DNA of 11,340 nucleotides from an uncultured Veillonella sp. (GCA_902466275.1 CABQQJ010000006.1:1-11340), one strand, 5' to 3'. Shown: positions 1 to 7,033, counted from the stretch's first letter. Notes: a model not told the origin generated them from the letters alone. Translations and numbers: made by a program.

Positions 1-779
1 CGTTTATGTTGTTGTTCATCGAAGACGCCATCTACGTCAAGGGTATCGAGGATGCGCTTTAGTTCATGCACATCGATTTGACCTGGTGCCGACGCTTTGC
101 CAGCGGAGGCAAAGGTCATAGCATTGCCAAATAATGCACCTGCTGCACGTGTAACAGTCCCCAATGGTCCCATGGCCATCGTGATGATTGGGTCAGATGG
201 ATACAAGGCTTTAACTTCAGCCGTTGCCTCAAGGAGGGTTAATACATCCCCTGTTGTATGAGGCATAACAGCCATCTTTGGTACATCGGCCAAGAATTTT
301 TTCATTTGAATGAGCCGATTTACAATAACCTCGTGACTTGGTGTACCATGGAAATCATGGTTACTCATGATAATAGTAATTCCATGAACCTTAGCAAACT
401 CTATCGTTTTAAGCATTCTATCTTGATCAAAAAACAGCTCAATATCGATAGCATCCACCAATCCTGTAGGAATCAAACGCTCTAGCATTGTAAAATAATC
501 TTGTGTAGAAATCGTTCTTTCCCCACCTTCACCTTTGGTGCGCCATGTAAAGAGCAACCCACGACCTTTCAGTTGTGGCTTGATGAGCATTAATAATTCA
601 ATAATAGCGTCAATGGAGTGGGCCCGCTCGTAATAGTCAATGCGCAACTCCACAACGTGACACGGTGTATTACATGCTACCGCGGTGGCATCTAGAATCT
701 CTTTCATTGTTGTGCCCACAATAGGCACGCATATTTTTGTGCCCTTTTCGCCGAGTACAGTATGACCGATACGGACCAT
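1..779 (-). CDS. aroD: Type I 3-dehydroquinate dehydratase (AroD), 3' end cut by window edge
   Basis: This enzyme converts 3-dehydroquinate to 3-dehydroshikimate in the cytoplasmic shikimate pathway, using a Schiff-base lysine. Translation from the ATG at 779 gives 259 residues without a stop, so only a short tail is missing (the family is about 250 residues). The landmarks of the type I (beta/alpha)8 family are all visible: VELRID at 43-48, FTWR with Arg80, GEGG with Glu84, SNHDFHGTP with His141, PKMAVMP with Lys168, Arg211, and SAPGQ at 230-234. Every one lies exactly two residues before its counterpart in the Salmonella numbering (Glu86, His143, Lys170, Arg213), so the active site is intact. 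A clear AAAGGAGT ribosome binding site sits seven bases before the ATG. No other shikimate gene is visible in the window. Confidence 0.96.
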   Translation of the reverse strand, partial: MVRIGHTVLGEKGTKICVPIVGTTMKEILDATAVACNTPCHVVELRIDYYERAHSIDAIIELLMLIKPQLKGRGLLFTWRTKGEGGERTISTQDYFTMLERLIPTGLVDAIDIELFFDQDRMLKTIEFAKVHGITIIMSNHDFHGTPSHEVIVNRLIQMKKFLADVPKMAVMPHTTGDVLTLLEATAEVKALYPSDPIITMAMGPLGTVTRAAGALFGNAMTFASAGKASAPGQIDVHELKRILDTLDVDGVFDEQQHK

Positions 780-793
780 AATAACTCCTTTCT

Positions 794-810
794 GTCCCAC
801 ACGGTGAGAC
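794..810 (-). promoter_or_regulatory. Hairpin in the aroD 5' leader, just upstream of the ribosome binding site
   Basis: On the minus strand, GTCTCAC-CGT-GTGGGAC forms a 7-bp stem (one G-T pair) with a 3-base loop. It lies between the predicted promoter and the aroD ribosome binding site, and ends about two bases before AGAAAGGAG. It is not followed by a T-run, so it is not a normal terminator. It may stabilise the mRNA or influence initiation; its function is unknown. Confidence 0.4.
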
Positions 811-830
811 TAATGACTTACCTTAAACTA

Positions 831-859
831 ACTATATACCAATATTTTTGTAAAAGCAA
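831..859 (-). promoter_or_regulatory. Predicted promoter of aroD
   Basis: On the minus strand, a TTGCTT -35 box (854-859) and a TATAGT -10 box (831-836) are 17 bp apart, pointing at aroD. This predicts a leader of about 45-50 bases containing the 794-810 hairpin. The match is only moderate, and nearby AT-rich sequence offers alternatives. Confidence 0.45.
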
Positions 860-1043
860 TCAATCAGCCTATATTGGATTGCTATTCACAAAAAACGTAT
901 GAAAGCCTGTTATTATGCACTAAAACAGTATTCTTAGATTAACGATTAACATCACTTTTTCTTATACCCTAGATTAAGACCGCTTACCAATAAACGGTCT
1001 GTACCTGAAAGCCTCGTATTATAAAAAAAGCATAAAAAAGTAA
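860..1043. other. Non-coding stretch between aroD and the MFS gene
   Basis: Between aroD (ends 779) and the MFS gene (from 1091) I see no credible coding frame. Besides the aroD promoter and the MFS terminator, the stretch holds one isolated inverted repeat, AGACCG (977-982) and CGGTCT (995-1000), with a 12-base loop and no T-run. Its role is unknown. Confidence 0.5.
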
Positions 1044-1077
1044 AAGCCCCTTACCAATATATATTAGTAAGGAGCTT
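1020..1077 (-). terminator. Rho-independent terminator of the MFS gene
   Basis: The arms 1044-1054 and 1067-1077 pair over 11 positions with one mismatch. The AT-rich loop can extend the stem slightly. On the minus strand the hairpin is followed by TTTTACTTTTTTATGC, a T-rich tail, and it starts 14 bases after the MFS stop codon. Confidence 0.8.
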
Positions 1078-1090
1078 GTTAAACTCTAAT

Positions 1091-2335
1091 TCACACACTA
1101 TATTTATCATGTTGTACGGATAGTTTCCGTGATTGGAATCCCATATAGAGTAATAACAAACCTGTAATACTAAATACATAGGATATCCCAATGTAGGTAG
1201 ATACAATACTTGCGAACACAGGCCCTACCATAGAACCAAATTGTTGAGCTGTCGTCGTCATACCAAACATGCGACCTCTAAAGCCTGGTTCTGTATTAAG
1301 TGTTACAGCTGCACTCAAAGATGGGTTGATGCCCACAATACAAGAACCAATTAGCACTTGTAGTACACCAAACCACCAGATACCTACTGGTAAGCTTTGA
1401 AGTAAGAGAACAACACCACTACCAAGCATACAGTAGGAAATGGTTCTAAAGTAGCCACGGTGCTCACCAAGGCGCACCCATAAGTTAGTCGTTAAAGAAC
1501 CAGCTAAACCACCGATACTAAGAATTGTACCCGAAATGATAGCAGCCCCTTCCATAGTGCCTTGCATATCACCTACATAAAGCGCCAAGATAGGCTGTAG
1601 CATCATGATCACACATTGCATAAAGAAGAAAATCCATAAAAGTCTTACTAATACAGGTTGTTCCTGAACTACTTTAAAATCCTCTCGTAAAGAGGTAGAT
1701 TTTACCGGTTTTGAGGACTGTTCATTAGAAGCTATATTTTCTACATTTAGCTTTGGCTCCTTTACAAGGAACAATACTGCCAAAGTAGCAATGAATACGG
1801 CTATACCTGAAATATAAAACACAGGACGCATACCTACAACACTTTCAACGGCACCGCCCAAAAATGGACCGACGACATTACCTAAAATTAGACCTGTTTG
1901 GAATATGCCAAGAGCGCGGCCCACCTGTTTTTCATCCACACTGAGGGAGACCATGGTCATCGCCGCAGGATAAAAGCCGTTAGCAAAACCTACTAAAGCA
2001 CGGCCCATCAACAATTGGTACTGATCCGTTACCATACCGATGAGAACATAACAAAAGGCAATTGCGAAACCAGCTCGTAGAGCCATCCGTTTCTTGCCCT
2101 TATTATCTGCAATTTTCCCCCAAATTGGCGCCATAATGCCAGCGATTAGGAATGTAATACCAAAGACGAGACCAGACCAAAGTGCCACATCATCCTTAGG
2201 AACACCGAGTTCCAACAGATATATTGGCAGAAAAGGAATTATCATTGTATAACATATGGCTAGCACCGTCATACTAGCTGTAATAATCCATACATTGCGC
2301 ATGCCGCCTCGATCATCATATACACTTGTACTCAT
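1091..2335 (-). CDS. MFS drug:proton antiporter, MdtG-like (12 membrane segments)
   Basis: This is a 414-residue inner-membrane transporter of the major facilitator superfamily, likely exporting drugs or toxic metabolites in exchange for protons. The loop after the second membrane segment carries motif A (GKIADNKGKK, about 73-82). Segment 5 carries the antiporter motif C (GNVVGPFLGG, 152-161), typical of drug:H+ antiporters. The sequence around LWSGLVFGITFL (52-63) and GMRPVFYI (168-175) resembles E. coli MdtG. A hydrophilic central loop (about 192-228) separates two six-helix halves, and the length is normal. The ATG at 2335 follows a strong GGGAGGG site. The gene stands alone, with terminators on both sides and no dedicated local regulator in contact, although direct repeats lie upstream at 2396-2423. 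Substrate cannot be read from the sequence. Confidence 0.88.
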   Translation of the reverse strand: MSTSVYDDRGGMRNVWIITASMTVLAICYTMIIPFLPIYLLELGVPKDDVALWSGLVFGITFLIAGIMAPIWGKIADNKGKKRMALRAGFAIAFCYVLIGMVTDQYQLLMGRALVGFANGFYPAAMTMVSLSVDEKQVGRALGIFQTGLILGNVVGPFLGGAVESVVGMRPVFYISGIAVFIATLAVLFLVKEPKLNVENIASNEQSSKPVKSTSLREDFKVVQEQPVLVRLLWIFFFMQCVIMMLQPILALYVGDMQGTMEGAAIISGTILSIGGLAGSLTTNLWVRLGEHRGYFRTISYCMLGSGVVLLLQSLPVGIWWFGVLQVLIGSCIVGINPSLSAAVTLNTEPGFRGRMFGMTTTAQQFGSMVGPVFASIVSTYIGISYVFSITGLLLLYMGFQSRKLSVQHDKYSV

Positions 2336-2395
2336 AGTACCCTCCCTTCCACATAAAATCGTTTAGATAAACTAATATACACATAAATCACTTTT

Positions 2396-2423
2396 AATTA
2401 CAGTTCCATTTAAATTACAGTTC
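2396..2423. repeat. Two direct repeats upstream of the MFS gene
   Basis: AATTACAGTTC occurs at 2396-2406 and again, identical, at 2413-2423, 17 bp apart and 60-90 bp upstream of the MFS start. Nearby on the MFS strand is a weak -10-like TATATT, which would put the nearer copy at the -35 position. Such spacing could suit a regulator binding site; this is inference. Confidence 0.45.
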
Positions 2424-2425
2424 TA

Positions 2426-2443
2426 CTTAGATTTCAATCTAGG
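2426..2443. repeat. Inverted repeat upstream of the MFS gene
   Basis: CTTAGATT-TC-AATCTAGG is an 8-bp inverted repeat with one mismatch and a 2-bp spacer, placed just outside the direct repeats at 2396-2423. It looks like a small protein binding dyad rather than a terminator, as there is no adjacent T-run. Confidence 0.4.
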
Positions 2444-2479
2444 TTACTATTCATAAGATGTTATTACATTTTAATTTCA

Positions 2480-2515
2480 TATATAAAGAAGAGCCGCATA
2501 CGAAACGCGACTCTT
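2480..2515 (-). terminator. Probable terminator of the Rrf2 regulator gene
   Basis: On the minus strand, AAGAGTCGC (2507-2515) pairs with GCGGCTCTT (2489-2497), nine pairs including one T-G, around an 8-base loop. The tail CTTTATATATG is only moderately T-rich. It lies about 80 bases after the Rrf2 stop codon. Confidence 0.65.
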
Positions 2516-2596
2516 TCCATAAAAAATACCTAAAATATAGGTATACAATGTAGTAATCCTCAAAGATTATTCAAACTAAAGTTTTCGGACTATCAA

Positions 2597-3016
2597 TTAT
2601 TCCGTAGGAAATTTATGATCCATTACATCTTGCAAGGAAACATGTTCCATAACATGTCGGAACTCATCTTGTAAATACTGCCACAATGGAGCTGTCAAGC
2701 AGTCATTAAACATAGGACACGGTTCTACATCATCTTCTAAACAAGACACGAGAGCAATGGAGTCCTCTGCGGCATATAAAATTTCATATACATTGTATTC
2801 AGATGGATCTTTCACCAAACGATATCCACCGTATTTGCCACGTCCACTTTTAACGAGGCCCGCGGAGGATAATCGAGATACAATCCCCTCTAAGTATTTA
2901 TCGGAAAATCCTTGGCGTTCTGCAATCTCACGAATTGGTACATTTTTTTCTACCCCGTGCTCTGCAATATCCGCCAATATCCGTAAGGCATAACGCCCTT
3001 TTGTAGATATTTTCAT
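2597..3016 (-). CDS. Rrf2-family transcriptional regulator, IscR-like with three cysteines
   Basis: This 139-residue protein starts MKISTKGRYAL, the typical Rrf2 N-terminus, followed by a winged helix-turn-helix (recognition region around IREIAERQGFSDKYLEGIVSRL, 28-49) and the wing GRGKYGGYRL (58-67). Three cysteines (Cys92, Cys100, Cys106) follow the dimerisation helix. They lie where IscR binds a [2Fe-2S] cluster, with spacing C-x7-C-x5-C rather than the C-x5-C-x5-C of E. coli IscR, and the usual nearby histidine ligand is not seen. It probably senses iron-sulfur status, redox or cysteine supply. No isc or suf genes adjoin it, so targets are elsewhere, perhaps including the divergent permease. 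The ATG has a modest AGAGGT site. CymR-type regulators are an alternative, but those usually lack these cysteines. Confidence 0.88.
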   Translation of the reverse strand: MKISTKGRYALRILADIAEHGVEKNVPIREIAERQGFSDKYLEGIVSRLSSAGLVKSGRGKYGGYRLVKDPSEYNVYEILYAAEDSIALVSCLEDDVEPCPMFNDCLTAPLWQYLQDEFRHVMEHVSLQDVMDHKFPTE

Positions 3017-3050
3017 AAGTTAACCTCTATATCATTCATAATATATTAAT

Positions 3051-3059
3051 AGTATATCA
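3051..3059 (-). promoter_or_regulatory. Extended -10 element for the Rrf2 gene
   Basis: On the minus strand, TGATATACT matches the extended -10 form TGnTATAAT with one difference. It lies 35 bases before the Rrf2 ATG. No good -35 box is found 17 bp upstream, which fits an extended -10 promoter. Its -10 box is only about 5 bp from the -35 of the divergent permease promoter, so the two may interfere. Confidence 0.45.
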
Positions 3060-3063
3060 CAAA

Positions 3064-3092
3064 TTCATACAAAAAATGGTGGGAAATATGAT
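3064..3092 (+). promoter_or_regulatory. Predicted promoter of the NCS2 permease
   Basis: TTCATA (3064-3069) and TATGAT (3087-3092) are 17 bp apart, giving a leader of about 60 bases. That is too short to hold a purine riboswitch ahead of the start at 3161. The -35 match is moderate. Confidence 0.45.
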
Positions 3093-3160
3093 ACACTATA
3101 CATATATCGAAATATTTTATTTGGGTATTTTTTTAATTTCATATGGGAGGATGTTATCTA

Positions 3161-4528
3161 ATGTTAGATAAACTATTTCAACTCAGTGAACGCGGTACAA
3201 CTGTTAAAACCGAAATTTTAGCTGGTATTACTACGTTTATCACGATGGCGTACATCCTATTCTTGGCGCCAAACATTCTTAGTCTTGCAGGTATGGATAA
3301 GGATGCGGTCCTCATTGCCACAGCCTTAGGTGGAGGTCTTGTGACGATTGCTATGGGTTTATTCGTAAACTACCCAATTGCTCTCGCTCCAGGGGTTGGC
3401 CTCTTGGCATTTTACTCCTTTACCGTAGTTCTCGGTATGGGCGTATCTTGGCAAACAGCATTAGGTGCGGTATTCATTTCAGGTCTCGTATTCCTCGTAT
3501 TAACACTTACGTCGGTGCGACAAATGATTGTTGAAGGCATCCCTACCTCCATGAAAATTGCCATTACCGTTGGTATTGGTCTTTTCATTTCTATCATCGG
3601 TTTAAAGTTATCCGGCTTGATGGCTATCTCCATTAGTTTGTCTCCAAACTCCTTAGGCCAAGTTGTGCAAACACATGGTAATTTAGTACCTCCAGCATCC
3701 GAGGCACTCTTGACGCTCGGTAATTTGCACAGTGGTGAAACATTGTTAGCACTATTCAGCCTCATCTTTACAGCTTTATTGATGGCTCGCAAAATTCAAG
3801 GTTCCCTCTTGATTGGCGTTTTAGTAACAACAATCATCTCCTATGCGACAGGCCTTTCCACAATGCCTGAGAACTTCACTGTATTAGCAGTGCCTGATTT
3901 CTCTAAAGCAGCATTCCTTCAATTAGATATTCCTGGTGCGCTCCACATGGGCTTAATCACGATTATCTTCTCCTTCACCTTCGTAGAATTGTTCGACTCC
4001 ATGGGTACCTTGATTGGTACTGCTACAGAGGCGAAAATTGCAGATCCTAAATCTGGTAAATTCCCAGGTCTTGGTAAAGCTATGACTGTCGATGCTATTG
4101 GCGTTAGTGCTGGTGCGTTGCTCGGTACTTCTACGATTACTGCCTTTGTTGAAAGTGCAGCAGGTGTAGGTGCTGGTGGCCGTACAGGCTTAACAGCTGT
4201 CACAACAGGCGTATTATTCTTAATTTGCTTGTTCTTAGCTCCAATCGTATCCTTGGTGCCAAATGCAGCCACATCTCCTGTTCTTATCATCGTTGGTGCC
4301 CTCATGTTAGGTGCCATTCGCAATATTGACTTCGATGATTGGACAGAAGGCTTCCCTGCATTCCTCGTTATCGTATTGATGCCGTTCACATACAGCATCG
4401 CTAACGGTATCTCTGCAGGTCTCATTGCATACCCTCTACTCAAAATCATTGCAGGCCGTGCAAAAGAAGTTAACTGGATTATGTACGTATTGGCGGTACT
4501 CGTTATCATCCGCTACGTATTCTTCTAA
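3161..4528 (+). CDS. NCS2-family purine permease, AzgA/PbuG type
   Basis: This is a 455-residue inner-membrane proton symporter for nucleobases, probably guanine/hypoxanthine or adenine, feeding purine salvage. The start at 3161 is chosen because GGGAGG (3145-3150) lies 10 bases upstream; an ATG at 3143 in the same frame would place that site inside the gene. Group landmarks are NYPIALAPGVG (70-80), ELFDSMGTLIGTATEA (276-291) and GTSTITAFVESAAG (322-335) followed by GAGGRTGLTAV (337-347). Asp279 and Glu331 match substrate-site residues known from fungal AzgA. The usual asparagine of the APGMGLNAFF motif is replaced by Leu82, which is unusual. The protein has about 14 hydrophobic segments. It stands as a single gene, divergent from the Rrf2 regulator and closed by a strong terminator. 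The exact base transported is not decided by the sequence. Confidence 0.9.
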   Translation: MLDKLFQLSERGTTVKTEILAGITTFITMAYILFLAPNILSLAGMDKDAVLIATALGGGLVTIAMGLFVNYPIALAPGVGLLAFYSFTVVLGMGVSWQTALGAVFISGLVFLVLTLTSVRQMIVEGIPTSMKIAITVGIGLFISIIGLKLSGLMAISISLSPNSLGQVVQTHGNLVPPASEALLTLGNLHSGETLLALFSLIFTALLMARKIQGSLLIGVLVTTIISYATGLSTMPENFTVLAVPDFSKAAFLQLDIPGALHMGLITIIFSFTFVELFDSMGTLIGTATEAKIADPKSGKFPGLGKAMTVDAIGVSAGALLGTSTITAFVESAAGVGAGGRTGLTAVTTGVLFLICLFLAPIVSLVPNAATSPVLIIVGALMLGAIRNIDFDDWTEGFPAFLVIVLMPFTYSIANGISAGLIAYPLLKIIAGRAKEVNWIMYVLAVLVIIRYVFF

Positions 4529-4552
4529 TTAACGTATACCCATAATGATGCT

Positions 4553-4597
4553 ATTAGTGAAAGCTACTTTATATTCGATAGCTATAAAATCACTAAT
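4553..4597. repeat. Imperfect hairpin after the NCS2 permease
   Basis: ATTAGTGA (4553-4560) and TCACTAAT (4590-4597) are perfectly complementary. Inside them AGCTA (4562-4566) can pair with TAGCT (4579-4583). There is no following T-run, so this is probably an mRNA 3' structure rather than the terminator, which lies 35 bases further on. Confidence 0.4.
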
Positions 4598-4630
4598 ACG
4601 CTACAAACCCAAAATATATATTACTATACT

Positions 4631-4690
4631 AAAAGAACCTATCTCCAAAGATATTACCCTAATATCTAGGAGATAGGTTCTTTTTATTAT
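4631..4690. terminator. Very strong terminator, probably bidirectional
   Basis: Arms 4631-4646 and 4669-4684 are perfectly complementary over 16 bp, and an inner 8-bp stem (4649-4656 with 4660-4667) closes on a CCC loop. The plus-strand tail TTTTTATTAT ends the permease transcript. The minus-strand end reads TTTTAG, so the hairpin may also stop the exported-protein gene that ends at 4764. Confidence 0.9.
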
Positions 4691-4763
4691 GTACTCTTTT
4701 ACTAAACGCTAACGTCGTATGACATCACCGAATCGTACTATAGAGTCTTATTAGGGTTTAGTA

Positions 4764-6071
4764 TTAACGAATCGTTTTTACACCGATTAAGTCTGTACGA
4801 CTTAAATCAATATTTTTTAATGGTACTACATGATCTTTATAAAACTCTGCTTCAGATGCTTTCACAGGCACTTGGAAGAACAAGAAATACGCCATATTAT
4901 CCTTGTACCACGTAACACTGCGTACTAAGCCCTTATCTACATTACCTGTATACTGCACATCACCGGTTGGCGTAGAGTCAATCCACTGTACGTCATGGTA
5001 TTCCGTTGGAACATATTCTTTAGGCCATACCGTATCCATAGAGTAGCTCATGCGAAAGACCATCGTATGATTTACCCAACGCCCGCTGCGTTCTTGATAT
5101 TCTTGACCTTCCTTCCAATATACAGTTTCTAATACATCATTATCATAAAAATGTGTAGCATAGTATGTATAGCCAAGAGGCAAGTAACTTGGTACAGATA
5201 CGTTATAGGACAGCTTACGAGATGCATCAATTACACCGCTAGGTAAGCCGATGGATTTACTCGTAAGTATAGGCCACTCAGAATTCGTATGTGTACGCAG
5301 TGGCAAACCAATAGTTTCAAAATGAGGTCTATCTTGTTCACCATTTTGTTTAACACTTTGCGCATTACTTCGTTTAACATTTTGCTTATCATTTCGGTCA
5401 CCACGTAATCGAGTATTATCAGCGGCTACGTTAGTAAGAGGCCCTACAGAGTCTACAATTTTGCTTACATAGTTTTGGTTTCTTGAGGAAGCAAAGTAGA
5501 GCATATAAACTTTGTTATCTTTTTCCCAATAAGCAATTTGAACAGAATCGTTGCTAGAGCCTAACGTATGTACAGAGATTCCATTAGGGGTAGTAAAGCT
5601 AACGACATCATCAGCATTGTATTTTGTCTTTTCCAATATAGGCTTTACTACGGTATCGATAGCCCACCCCATACGATACACAATATCTGTATTAGAGAAG
5701 GTTAATTTCTGACCATATTCTCCATTATGGCCCGTTTCCGTATACACGATTTCTAATACGTCATGATCTCTTGACTTTACATCGCGTACTGCATAGTCTT
5801 CAGGCATATAAGATGGAATCTGTAAATCATATCCAAAATAATTTGTACTGGCGTCAACATTAAGCAGTACTATATCACCATTATCAATTTGATCATACCA
5901 CCGATAGCGATTCACTAGCTCTTTATTCTTTTCCACTGTGTCAGTGGTAACAGTATTTCCATTTTCATCCACTAAAGGAGATAACGCACTAACTGGTTGT
6001 ACTCCAAAGCTACTTACCACAGCAGCTAGTATGCCCATTGCTAATAATGATTTTGTTGTTTTCAATCTCAT
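4764..6071 (-). CDS. Exported protein with two DUF4367-like domains
   Basis: From the ATG at 6071 this gives 435 residues. Residues 1-29 are a Sec signal peptide (MRLKTTK, a hydrophobic core, then VSA before the likely cut). A longer frame begins at 6128, but it would place 19 polar residues before the signal, and a GAGAGAG site precedes 6071. Two related domains follow, at about 80-214 and 287-421, split by a polar linker (215-281). Each shows the same plan: a PSYxP turn (IPSYMPEDY, VPSYLPLGY), HDVLEIVY or NDVLETVY, a VYRMGWAIDTV or VFRMSYSMDTV block, and an AYWEKDNKVYMLYF or TWYKDNMAYFLFF strand. The pattern recalls DUF4367, known mainly from Firmicute surface and anti-sigma proteins. The second domain is close to the neighbouring gene's protein. 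No lipobox, anchor or catalytic motif is seen. The function is unknown, and the product is probably periplasmic or surface-associated. Confidence 0.75.
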   Translation of the reverse strand: MRLKTTKSLLAMGILAAVVSSFGVQPVSALSPLVDENGNTVTTDTVEKNKELVNRYRWYDQIDNGDIVLLNVDASTNYFGYDLQIPSYMPEDYAVRDVKSRDHDVLEIVYTETGHNGEYGQKLTFSNTDIVYRMGWAIDTVVKPILEKTKYNADDVVSFTTPNGISVHTLGSSNDSVQIAYWEKDNKVYMLYFASSRNQNYVSKIVDSVGPLTNVAADNTRLRGDRNDKQNVKRSNAQSVKQNGEQDRPHFETIGLPLRTHTNSEWPILTSKSIGLPSGVIDASRKLSYNVSVPSYLPLGYTYYATHFYDNDVLETVYWKEGQEYQERSGRWVNHTMVFRMSYSMDTVWPKEYVPTEYHDVQWIDSTPTGDVQYTGNVDKGLVRSVTWYKDNMAYFLFFQVPVKASEAEFYKDHVVPLKNIDLSRTDLIGVKTIR

Positions 6072-6111
6072 AATTTCTGCTCTCTCTAAATTTAGATATT
6101 TATAAGTATAT

Positions 6112-6125
6112 ATTACCGAAGTAAT
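6112..6125 (-). other. Small UUCG-loop hairpin between the two exported-protein genes
   Basis: On the minus strand ATTAC-TTCG-GTAAT forms a 5-bp stem whose closing pair and loop read C(UUCG)G, the classic stable tetraloop. It sits in the 130-base space before the start at 6071 and would be in a shared transcript. It has no T-run. It may be an mRNA stability or processing element, but the stem is short and AT-rich. Confidence 0.3.
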
Positions 6126-6201
6126 CATTTATCTATTACATTTTTTAACTCAGATCACTGACTTTCAAGAGTATTACGTACCATTAATAAATCACACCAG
6201 T

Positions 6202-6963
6202 CTATGCTTTCATAGGCACTACATGTTCCTCTTTTATTTCTTCAATTGTTTTAGGTGTTGTCGGATAGTTACCAACTAGTTCATAACGAGAGCTATCAAT
6301 ACTCTTCAACGGTACTACATGCTCTTTATAGAATTCCGCATCAGCCTCTTTCACCCGTTCTAAGAAGAATAGAGAATAAGCCATCCCATCCTTCGTCCAC
6401 GAAATGCTGCGAACCATATGTGTTTCAGGATCACCTGTAAAATAAACCTCACTAGAATCACCTGATTTAGACCATTCAAGATCGCCGTACTCAGATGGAA
6501 CATATGGTGTATCTCTTACGGTATCTAAGGAATATCCCATTCTATAGGCCATAATACTATCTATATATTTTTTCCCATCCCGATAGATAGTCACACCTTT
6601 TTTGTAATATACAACCTCTAATACATCATTTCGATCTTGACGCGCTGTATAGAGCTGATAACCATAAGGTATATAACTAGGCGCCTTGACCTCATACGGC
6701 AGTTGCTGTGCAGCTTCTACTATTCCTTTCCAATTACGAGCCCCTTCTTGAGTTTTCATAGGCCACTCTAATAAAGTCTTTCTTGGTAATGCTTTGATTG
6801 CTGAATCAGGATGAACTCTAGGCATATCATTTGTAACGGTAGCTGAAACACCAATATTATCAGTAGATATAGAATCATTAACAACATCTGCTGAAACATA
6901 TCCCGCAGACAATAATCCTACAGCCATAGCAGCTAAAACGGACTTATATAGAAGCTTCTTCAT
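6202..6963 (-). CDS. Exported protein with one DUF4367-like domain
   Basis: This 253-residue protein begins with a Sec signal peptide (MKKLLYKS, a hydrophobic core, and a VSA-D cut near residue 25). The start has a strong AAAGGAGA site. The mature protein has a polar N-terminal part (26-85) and a single domain (about 88-223) matching the second domain of the downstream protein nearly block for block: APSYIPYGYQLY, RNDVLEVVYY, AYRMGYSLDTV, YVPSEYGDLEW, MVRSISWTKDGMAYSLFF and AEFYKEHVVPLKSID. The last residues repeat a short piece of this (EHVVPMK, 246-252). The two genes share strand and order with no terminator between them, so they may be co-transcribed and probably arose by duplication. No enzyme motif, lipobox or membrane anchor is seen. 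The function is unknown. Confidence 0.78.
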   Translation of the reverse strand: MKKLLYKSVLAAMAVGLLSAGYVSADVVNDSISTDNIGVSATVTNDMPRVHPDSAIKALPRKTLLEWPMKTQEGARNWKGIVEAAQQLPYEVKAPSYIPYGYQLYTARQDRNDVLEVVYYKKGVTIYRDGKKYIDSIMAYRMGYSLDTVRDTPYVPSEYGDLEWSKSGDSSEVYFTGDPETHMVRSISWTKDGMAYSLFFLERVKEADAEFYKEHVVPLKSIDSSRYELVGNYPTTPKTIEEIKEEHVVPMKA

Positions 6964-7004
6964 GATCTCTCCTTTTATAAAAACTTGATATATACTTTAC
7001 ACAT

Positions 7005-7033
7005 ATAATGATATATTTTCTTATTTATATCAA
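7005..7033 (-). promoter_or_regulatory. Possible promoter of the single-domain exported-protein gene
   Basis: On the minus strand, TTGATA (7028-7033) and CATTAT (7005-7010) are 17 bp apart, about 40 bases before the ATG at 6963. The -10 match is weak. The inverted pair TTGATATA (6985-6992) and TATATCAA (7026-7033) flanks this promoter and could be an operator; that is speculative in such AT-rich DNA. Confidence 0.35.

Noticed and set aside
258..485. Plus-strand 75-residue frame
   Set aside because: It lies wholly inside aroD on the other strand, which has a complete active-site signature; the product resembles nothing.
3093..3160. Purine riboswitch before the NCS2 permease
   Set aside because: The leader after the predicted promoter is only about 60 bases, AT-rich, and lacks the paired loops of a purine aptamer.
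3412..4509. Two minus-strand frames (126 and 196 residues) within the permease
   Set aside because: They are antisense shadows of the NCS2 permease, with no ribosome binding sites and implausible composition.
4553..4690. Paired hairpins as a CRISPR or mobile-element end
   Set aside because: The two hairpins are unrelated in sequence, there is no repeated unit or transposase, and the second is an ordinary terminator.
6102..6110. Second MarR operator before the double-domain gene (ATAAGTATA)
   Set aside because: Only one half of the palindrome is present; such AT-rich half sites are expected by chance.
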